Below are positions 58,801-64,000 of a DNA stretch of 64,000 bases, piece after piece; within the stretch, counting starts at the first letter, position 1, and each line of letters opens with the position of its first letter. A program made the position numbers and the translations under genes. The notes beneath the pieces are model-generated. The model was not told the DNA's origin and made no database searches. It was given only the letters and a program-made list of their open reading frames with translations. The stretch spans positions 1 through 64,000 of the forward strand of contig NZ_VORR01000005.1 in the NCBI RefSeq assembly GCF_007997085.1, read 5' to 3'. This DNA is from Polaribacter sp. IC066 (GTDB lineage Bacteria > Bacteroidota > Bacteroidia > Flavobacteriales > Flavobacteriaceae).

Positions 58801-58931
58801 TAAAATATATCGGTAAAAATATTTGTATCTACATCCCAACTATTTTGTTTCAAAGAAAGATAGGTGTATCCTAATTTGATTAAGTGGAGTATTGAAGGTA
58901 TTTTGACTCGGGAGTCTTCGTTGAATTTCAT
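55863..58931 (-). CDS. hsdR: Type I restriction endonuclease motor/nuclease subunit
   Basis: The 1022-residue protein has the PD-(D/E)xK nuclease (RPDIILLINGMPLIFIEVKKP, Asp120, Glu134, Lys136), Walker A (QGSGKT, 315-320), DEVH helicase motif (426-429) and TGTPLL, then the helicase lobe 2 with LLQTLTRVNR near the expected motif VI. It translocates DNA and cuts unmethylated foreign DNA with HsdM and HsdS. It is the first gene of the operon on the minus strand. All catalytic residues look intact. Confidence 0.96.
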   Translation of the reverse strand: MKFNEDSRVKIPSILHLIKLGYTYLSLKQNSWDVDTNIFTDIFYNQLKKINQNLTQKEAEKIFTEVSLSLENEDLGRAFYKKLVDQSGIKLIDFENFENNSFHVVTELPYEKDDDTFRPDIILLINGMPLIFIEVKKPNNRNGIKDEHDRMQRRFQNKKFRKFINLTQLMVFSNNMAYSDTDKQMLEGAFYSTTNYRKPIFNYFREEEKFDIEELLTPVSDETENVVLKDTNLISIKNSDEFASNKNPNSATNTIATSLFQKDRLKFILQYAFAYVEEENGLEKHVMRYPQIFATKAIANKLENGIKKGIIWHTQGSGKTALAYFNVKHLTDFYQQKNIIPKFYFIVDRIDLLNQAAKEFNARGLVVHKVDSREAFTRDIKSTKVIHNSSGKAEITVVNIQKFKDDPDVIKNNDYNLSVQRVFFLDEVHRSYNPKGSFLANLELADKHSIKIGLTGTPLLGKEYNSKTLFGDYIHKYYYNLSIKDGYTLRLIREEIETKFKLTLQETLEKIKVLEGDADKKKIFAHHKFVEPMLTYIVQDLEQARIAMNDASIGGMVVCDSSDQAKMMQTIFQDKYAIKAESYFSEAAEDPAPYGKKKLEHRKVKKAQVILHDVGTKQERKDWIDDFKAGNIDLLFVYNMLQTGFDAKRLKKLYIGRKIKAHNLLQTLTRVNRTYKNHKYGFVVDFADIQKEFDKTNQDYFNELQSELGDELQHYSNLFKSAEEIEQEIEEIKDVLFRFDTGNAEVFSRQISEINDRTEIRQIAKVLNNSKELYNLIRLSGNFELLEQLDFRKLVVLSRMTNDRLALINTKIALETNLETNNILNTALEDVIFAFTKIKEEEMVLADELKDTLQKTREMLGGNFDPKDPVFVSLREELERLFKKKNLSEVSKEDMEANIKALNEIYDQAKKLERENQLLSAKYGYDAKYARIHKRLLEKNPLTDNERKLFEALKGLKADVDSEILQNSKILENERYVEKMIMRLVINQFKNKQNININATDVKRINNILVKEYINEYNGNVA

Positions 58932-59564
58932 AGCACATGCATAATGGACTAAAGTAGTGAAATCGATTGAAATATTGTCAAGAAAAACCTTAATTATGTA
59001 CTTAAATCGAGTAAAAACACTTGAAATATTCTACTTGTGTTGGTGATTCTTGGTGTTTTGGCTAATTTCTCTATTTTGATAGTTGAAAATATCCAAGGCA
59101 AACATCTTCTAGAAATTGATGATTATAAAAAGTTTATTACGAGTAGTTTTGCGCTTATTAGTTTGAATTATAGTTTGATGAAAATTGTTGCTTTTAAAAT
59201 AGTCTTAAATGCATTTATTTTTCGATTATATCTATAAGATAAAAGTAGTTTTTTGGTTGTTTTTTTTGTTCGATTTCGATTCATGAACTACGCCTTTTGT
59301 CATTTTTCTAAAATTATCTGTAGGATAAAGGCACTTGGTTTTAACGGTTATTTTAAACCGTGTTTTATTCTGTTATTGAGGTGAAATTAACACTTAATTG
59401 ATATTATTTATTTTTTAAAAAATAAGAGTTACCTTAATAAAAGCATTGTGAAAACATAAAGCACGAAAATTTTATGATGTCATTTTTTATGATATAATTA
59501 AGTTTTGACTTAAAAATATTTGATTACATAAATAACAGAATAGATAGATTACAATACAACTGTG
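58932..59564. other. AT-rich region upstream of hsdR
   Basis: About 630 bases without a clear gene. A 66-codon plus-strand frame (59037-59237) is hydrophobic but has no start context I trust. The hsdR promoter should lie just above 58931, though I cannot identify a clean TAnnTTTG there. Confidence 0.4.
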
Positions 59565-60342
59565 TTACATTTCAATGCCAACACAGTATATGAGAATCGC
59601 TTTTTGTTTAATTTCGTTTTCGTGATTTTTAATAATTTCCTCAAGTTTTTCTTTTTTAACTTTTGGGAGTATTTTTATAATCTCCTTTCTTGTCAGTTCT
59701 TTTGGCTCTCTTTTTTCTATCATTATTTTTACTTTCTGACCTAGGGTCAGGTATTGCAAGTAATTTTGTGTTTTACATTCAGTATGTACGCTAATATTCT
59801 TATTATAATCGAGCTCCAATCTTTTAGAACCTCCGTTTCCAACAACAAGGGCATTAATAGATTGAGTTAAATGATTTGTTTTTTTCCATAATAAAGATGA
59901 ATAGTTTTCAAAAGGTGTAAAATTGTAGTACGCATTCTTGATATTATTTGTTTTACTTTCTTTTTGTTTATTAAGTTTAATAATATATTCTATCGCATTA
60001 TTTTTTGTTATTATCGTACCATTAAATTTTATGCTGTCTTGTTCCATCTCGAATAAATAAGTTGGCCTTAACATTTTAGCGACCCATTCAGAACATAATT
60101 TATATTTCATTTGTTCTAATTCACTTAAATAAATTTCTTGGTTCGTTTCAATACAATCGTTTAATAGGTCTTCTGTATCAAAAGCGTTTCTTATTAGTGC
60201 TAGTTTTTTAATATTTTTTGAGAAGGATGCGTTAAGGTTTAACAAAAGTTTTCGCGCTGCATTTGTTTGTTTTCGTGTTGCGTTTTCTTCTGTTCTAGAA
60301 TCAATATGTCTTTGATCATAATCTGCGGCATAATTATTAAGT
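59565..60342 (-). CDS. Unidentified protein, possibly 5'-truncated
   Basis: The open frame called from a TTG at 60245 gives 226 residues (LNLNASFSKNIKKLALIRNAFDTEDLLND...). Upstream the frame stays open to 60342 and encodes NNYAADYDQRHIDSRTEENATRKQTNAARKLL without any ATG, so the true start may have been lost. The C-terminus is rich in Lys/Glu helices (TRKEIIKILPKVKKEKLEEIIKNHENEIKQK). I recognise no family. It is the last gene of the island before the SRAP remnant. Confidence 0.5.
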
Positions 60343-60429
60343 TAATTATTTTAAGTTATTGAATAAATCATTTTTTAATAGTGACAAAAATATTAGAAAC
60401 TATGGAATTAAGGGTATTTCGCTTTTTAT

Positions 60430-60860
60430 GGAAGCGCAATCTCATTTAAAATACTTGGTTTCTTAATATCCAATTTATCAGAAAACAAATCTTTAGAAAC
60501 AAAATAAATAACTAGTTTTTGATTTGTAAAAGTAGGGGGTAATTTTTTAAGTGTATTTTTTCGAAAGTTTGCAACCAATCTTTATAACTTGTTGGTTTTA
60601 GAATTAAAGGTATTCTATAACTACATGATTTATGTTGTTTTACATTTAGTTAAATATTGAATATGCTTTTATCGTAATTATAGAAGCTGAATAAACGTTC
60701 TTGTAGAATTATTGTATAACATAGAATAAACACCTGTAAAAGCAATTAAATTGTTGTTTTTCGACTTAAAAGAATAAGGTGGTTTATTTTAAATCTAGGA
60801 TTCGAAAGATGTTTAAAGAATACCAATCTAACAGCACTCCTTGCGCATTTTAACGAATAC
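60430..60860 (-). pseudogene. Degraded second SRAP gene copy
   Basis: The minus-strand sequence aligns in nucleotides with the C-terminal half of the SRAP gene at 46241. Shared words include CATTTAAAATACT(A/T)GG, AAGTTTGCA(G/A)CCAATC(C/T)TTATAA, AGAATTAAAGG-like stretches, TAGAAGCTGAATAAAC and ACACCTG(C/T)AAAAGCAATTAAA. Numerous indels and stops destroy the frame. Orientation is the same as the intact copy, about 14 kb away. Confidence 0.8.
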
Positions 60861-61264
60861 TAATTTTAATATTATTGATAAATTGAACCGTTTTTAATGC
60901 TGCTACTTTTCGAAGGACTTTGGCTTTAGATCTTTCAAAAAAATTTACTTAATTACGCCTTATCAAATGTTAATCAAATTAGTTGCGAAAATGAAGTCTC
61001 TATTTTTTGCAACTAGTTTAACTGATTTTATAAATTTATTAGTGAGTTCTCTCAAATGATTGTTTTTTTAGGAATTATCTAAACAAAGAAACGCATTAAG
61101 TTTTTTTATATTTGGTTTTATATTGGAAATAGGAGGCTTTGTAGTGCTAAAAATACTAGCAGAAATGACTTGAGAAGAGTCCGCAAAAAATGTATCAGAA
61201 ATTAAAATAGTTAGAATATTTATTGCTGATAGTATTTCTAAACGTACAGATTTTTTTAATTTTT
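60861..61264. other. Non-coding remainder of the island edge
   Basis: No gene is convincing. A 78-codon minus-strand frame (61068-61304) consists partly of translated heptamer repeats and is rejected. Confidence 0.45.
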
Positions 61265-61312
61265 GCCAAAAGCCAAAAGCTAAAAGCCAAAAGCCAAAAG
61301 CCAAAAGCCAAG
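61265..61312. repeat. Heptanucleotide tandem repeat (GCCAAAA)n
   Basis: Six copies (one GCTAAAA variant) plus a partial seventh lie directly downstream of the hemJ stop codon. The unit length matches the repeats in front of xerC though the sequence differs. Confidence 0.9.
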
Positions 61313-61314
61313 TA

Positions 61315-61866
61315 TCAATTTTTATCCCAGCTTCTTTTTTGAAGAATTTTCTTGTAAAGTTTAATCCCTAGCATAATTAAAATTCCGAAAAGAATAATTC
61401 CGACAACGCCCCAAATCCAGTTGATAGCACTTTTTACGGTTACTAAAAAGACAACTGCAAATAAAATGATTGTAGAAACTTCATTAAATATTCGCAATTT
61501 GAAAGCAGAATATTTTATAATGTCGTTTTGCAGTTTTTTGTAAATATGTTGGCAAAATCCGTGGTAAAAGTATAAGGCGAAAACAAAGGCGAGTTTTACC
61601 AACATCCAAGGTTCTGATAAATAGTATGGACTTTGATATAGCATCCAAAAACCGAATATGCTTGATAAAATTGCTGATGGCCACGTTATAATATACCATA
61701 GCCGTTTAGTCATTAATTTGTATTGCGTTTGCAAAATTTCTTTAGCCGGTTCTAATTTTGTTTCCGCTTCTGTTTGATAAATAAACAACCTCGGAATGTA
61801 AAATAACCCAGCGAACCAAGTAACCACAAAAATAATGTGTAATGCTTTTACGTATAAAAAATCCAT
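61315..61866 (-). CDS. hemJ: Protoporphyrinogen IX oxidase HemJ (TIGR00701)
   Basis: The 183-residue protein has about five membrane segments. The N-terminal KALHIIFVVTWFAGLFYIPRLFIY with its conserved His10 and LMTKRLWYIITWPS are HemJ landmarks. It oxidises protoporphyrinogen IX to protoporphyrin IX. The ferrochelatase gene next to it supports this assignment: HemJ product is the HemH substrate. Confidence 0.88.
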   Translation of the reverse strand: MDFLYVKALHIIFVVTWFAGLFYIPRLFIYQTEAETKLEPAKEILQTQYKLMTKRLWYIITWPSAILSSIFGFWMLYQSPYYLSEPWMLVKLAFVFALYFYHGFCQHIYKKLQNDIIKYSAFKLRIFNEVSTIILFAVVFLVTVKSAINWIWGVVGIILFGILIMLGIKLYKKILQKRSWDKN

Positions 61867-62023
61867 AGTTTTAAATTAATCTAATGGAGCGCAGTCAAAA
61901 TTTAATTAAACTTTTCGATTGCGCTCTCGCAGATACTTTTTAATTTAACAACACAATTCCTGAATTTTAACAATTGTAAAATTCAGTAAAAAAATATATT
62001 TTAGCCAATAGCCAACAGTAAAT

Positions 62024-63040
62024 TTAAGCTTCAATCCAATCTACTAAAACATCTACCCAATCGTCATTATCATTGATACATGGAATTGCATAAAATTCTT
62101 CTCCACCAGCTTTTAAAAACTCTTCTTTACCCTCCATGGCAATTTCTTCTAAAGTTTCTAAACAGTCAGATACAAATGCGGGCGTAACAACCGCTAATTT
62201 TTTAACACCTTCATTCGGGTATTTTTCAAGCATTTTATCTGTATAAGGCTGTAACCATGGGTCGCCGGCTAGTCTAGATTGAAACGAAACAAAATATTGA
62301 TGTGGCTCTATACCTAAATATTCAACAACTTGTCTCGTGGTTTCATAACATTGATGTTTGTAACAAAACTCATGTGCTGGTGAGGCGGTTTTACAGCATT
62401 CAAAGTTTACGCTATCATTCGGTTTACAGTGGCTTTTTGTGATATCAGATTTCCGAACATGTCTTTCTGGAATTCCGTGATAAGAGAACAAAATTTTGTC
62501 CCATTCTTTGCCTTCTAAAGAGTTTTTAATACTGTCTCCTAAAACCTTTATGTATTCTTTTTTGTGATAAAAAGCAGGGATGTCTGTAAACTTCATTTGT
62601 GGAAAAAACTCCTTTCTTAATTCCTCTGCTAACACCAAAATCGTGTCGGTAGTTGCCATTGCATGTTGTGGATATAAAGGAACAATTAAAACGTCTGTAA
62701 TGCCTTTATCGTTTAATTCTTGCAATCCATCTTTTATAGACGGACTCCCATATCGCATAGCTAAAGCAACAGGCAATGCTGTTTTTGCTTGTACTTTGTC
62801 AAGTAATCTTTCTGACAAAACAATTAACGGCGAACCTTCATCCCACCAAATTTTCTTGTATGCTTTTGCAGATTTTTTTGGTCTTGTGTTTAAAATAATT
62901 CCTTTAACAAGTATTGCTCGAAGCCAGTATGGGGCGTCAATAACGCGCTCATCCATTAAAAACTGGTCTAAATACTTGCGTACATCTTTGGTAGATGTAC
63001 TCGCTGGTGACCCTAAATTAACTAATAAAACTCCTTTCAT
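62024..63040 (-). CDS. hemH: Ferrochelatase
   Basis: The 338-residue enzyme inserts Fe2+ into protoporphyrin IX. Landmarks: GVLLVNLGSPAS at the N-terminus, LMDERVIDAPYWLRA, LFSYHGIPERHVRKSD with the catalytic His near 190, YFVSFQSRLAGDPWLQPYTD, and FVSDCLETLEEI with the metal-site Glu. Length is normal. It lies upstream of hemJ on the same strand with 157 bp between. Confidence 0.97.
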   Translation of the reverse strand: MKGVLLVNLGSPASTSTKDVRKYLDQFLMDERVIDAPYWLRAILVKGIILNTRPKKSAKAYKKIWWDEGSPLIVLSERLLDKVQAKTALPVALAMRYGSPSIKDGLQELNDKGITDVLIVPLYPQHAMATTDTILVLAEELRKEFFPQMKFTDIPAFYHKKEYIKVLGDSIKNSLEGKEWDKILFSYHGIPERHVRKSDITKSHCKPNDSVNFECCKTASPAHEFCYKHQCYETTRQVVEYLGIEPHQYFVSFQSRLAGDPWLQPYTDKMLEKYPNEGVKKLAVVTPAFVSDCLETLEEIAMEGKEEFLKAGGEEFYAIPCINDNDDWVDVLVDWIEA

Positions 63041-63150
63041 AATTAAAGCCCATCTTAATCTTCCTTGCAGAAAGAAATTGTTATGGGTATTTTAGTTTGT
63101 TTATATTCCTGTTATTCTGAATTCTGTATCAGAATTAATTTTATTTTTAG

Positions 63151-63660
63151 CTAACCGCTAACCGCTAACTGCTTCGTGATTTCATAGAGCGTAATTGCTA
63201 AGCTATGTATTACATTCATACTAGAATTTCTGCCAAACATAGGTATTGATACTGTAAAGTCCATTAAATTGATGTCTTTAATGCCATTGCGCTCACTTCC
63301 CAAAATTAACACTATTTTTTCGTTATTTTTAAAATCGAAATCTTGAATATTGATACTTTTATCAGTAATTTCTATGCCGATAATTGTATTTCCTTCGGCT
63401 TTTAGTTGTTCAATAATTTGATTAAAATTGTTGTAATACCCATGCTCAATTTGAGTAATTGTATTTCTTGCAGTATTGATTACTCTTCTGTTTTCTGTAG
63501 ATGGTGAATCTTCATGAAAATAGATTTTATGAACCCCAAAACTTTCAGAAACTCTAAAACACATGCCAATGTTTTCTGGTGTTCTAATCGCATCACAAAC
63601 AATAGTTATTGGAAACTGTTTCTGGTTATTTTTGATGTCGTAGTGTGTTAATTGTTCCAA
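63151..63660 (-). CDS. SpoU/TrmH-type RNA 2'-O-methyltransferase
   Basis: The 169-residue protein has the three SPOUT motifs: CDAIRTPENIGMCFRVSESFGV (motif 1), KIVLILGSERNGI (motif 2) and MFGRNSSMNVIHSLAITLYEI (motif 3, forming the knot). Short SpoU proteins modify tRNA or rRNA ribose; which site cannot be told. The final codons overlap a heptamer-type repeat (CTAACCG x2-3 at about 63150-63170). Confidence 0.88.
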   Translation of the reverse strand: MEQLTHYDIKNNQKQFPITIVCDAIRTPENIGMCFRVSESFGVHKIYFHEDSPSTENRRVINTARNTITQIEHGYYNNFNQIIEQLKAEGNTIIGIEITDKSINIQDFDFKNNEKIVLILGSERNGIKDINLMDFTVSIPMFGRNSSMNVIHSLAITLYEITKQLAVSG

Positions 63661-63692
63661 AGTCTTGGTTCTTGTTTCTAAAAATCTTGATT

Positions 63693-64000
63693 CTAATTAT
63701 TCAAACTCATCACATATTTTTTCGGGGTCGTTCCGAATTTCTTTTTAAAAGCGGCTATAAAATGACTTGCGGTGCTATACCCAACTTGCAAACCAACTTC
63801 ATTTACATTGTATTGATTGGTTTCTAACAATCTTCTAGAATGTTCCATTTTATAATCGAACAAAAAACTAAAAACGGTATCGCCATAAATTTGCTTAAAA
63901 CCTTCTTTTAATTTTTTAATATTCAAACCAATCTCATTTGCTAACTCTTGCAAGCTTGGTGGTTCTGCCATATTGGCAATGATAATTTCTTTTGCCTTTC
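63693..64000 (-). CDS. AraC family transcriptional regulator (C-terminal part; 5' end beyond window)
   Basis: The frame stays open to the window edge and reads KAKEIIIANMAEPPSLQELANEIGLNIKKLKEGFKQIYGDTVFSFLFDYKMEHSRRLL, then a second HTH, VNEVGLQVGYSTASHFIAAFKKKFGTTPKKY. This is the double-HTH DNA-binding domain of AraC regulators. In Flavobacteriaceae such a gene often adjoins heme-synthesis genes, so control of the hem genes is possible. The ligand domain is not in the window. Confidence 0.9.
   Translation of the reverse strand, partial: KAKEIIIANMAEPPSLQELANEIGLNIKKLKEGFKQIYGDTVFSFLFDYKMEHSRRLLETNQYNVNEVGLQVGYSTASHFIAAFKKKFGTTPKKYVMSLNN

Noticed and set aside
59037-59237. 66-codon hydrophobic frame
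   Set aside because: AT-rich DNA gives hydrophobic frames by chance; no start context or recognisable motif.
45540-60900. att duplication of the tRNA-Ser 3' end
   Set aside because: I looked for the T-arm/acceptor sequence near the right island edge and found no copy of useful length in the window.
61068-61304. 78-codon minus-strand frame
   Set aside because: Its first 15 codons translate the GCCAAAA heptamers and the rest shows no protein pattern.

Overview
The window is a chromosomal segment of a low-GC member of the Bacteroidota, most likely a marine Flavobacteriaceae (Polaribacter/Tenacibaculum-like). Evidence: strongly AT-rich DNA; promoters of the Bacteroidota type (TAnnTTTG at -7) before tRNA, tuf, uvrA and dehydrogenase genes; almost no Shine-Dalgarno sequences except a very strong one before rpsU; flavobacterial versions of rpoB, rpoC and tuf; a fused E1 alpha/beta dehydrogenase; and alanine symporters with signal-peptide-like N-termini.

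Layout. 1-2520: decayed NAD-salvage pair (truncated nicotinamide phosphoribosyltransferase plus a PRPP-synthetase-like gene), followed by an array of three exact 291-bp tandem units. Each unit carries the first ~46 codons of a REP-associated tyrosine transposase (RAYT) between oppositely oriented REP-like palindromes. 2531-11780 (minus): E1 dehydrogenase, an M1-peptidase-like outer-membrane protein that has lost its zinc motif, a LOG-family protein and uvrA. 11859-19668 (plus): PspC-domain protein, potassium channel, SDR reductase, two tandem AGCS symporters, helix-hairpin-helix protein, acyl-CoA dehydrogenase. 20050-35373 (plus): the translation/transcription block rpsU, xerC, hpf, four tRNAs, tuf, tRNA-Trp, secE, nusG, rplKAJL, rpoBC and a DUF3467 gene. 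35679-45242: broken serine hydrolase, M16 peptidase, isocitrate dehydrogenase, DUF1624-type acyltransferase, aroC.

45482-~60900 is an accessory island directly downstream of tRNA-Ser(TGA). It holds a small HTH (excisionase-like) protein, an SRAP protein, two broken genes, and a minus-strand defence operon: hsdR, a RhuM-Fic protein, hsdM, hsdS, then a large wHTH/PIN-like membrane-anchored protein and a membrane coiled-coil protein split by one in-frame stop codon. A degraded second SRAP copy lies at the far end in the same orientation, so the type I restriction-modification genes sit between direct SRAP duplicates. The most plausible little-described system is this extended type I R-M operon with its RhuM-Fic and wHTH-PIN-TM partners. 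No integrase or att repeat was found in the window.

61315-64000 (minus) returns to core genes: hemJ, hemH, a SpoU-type RNA methylase and the C-terminal part of an AraC regulator that runs off the end. All names are from reading motifs by eye; no database search was run.
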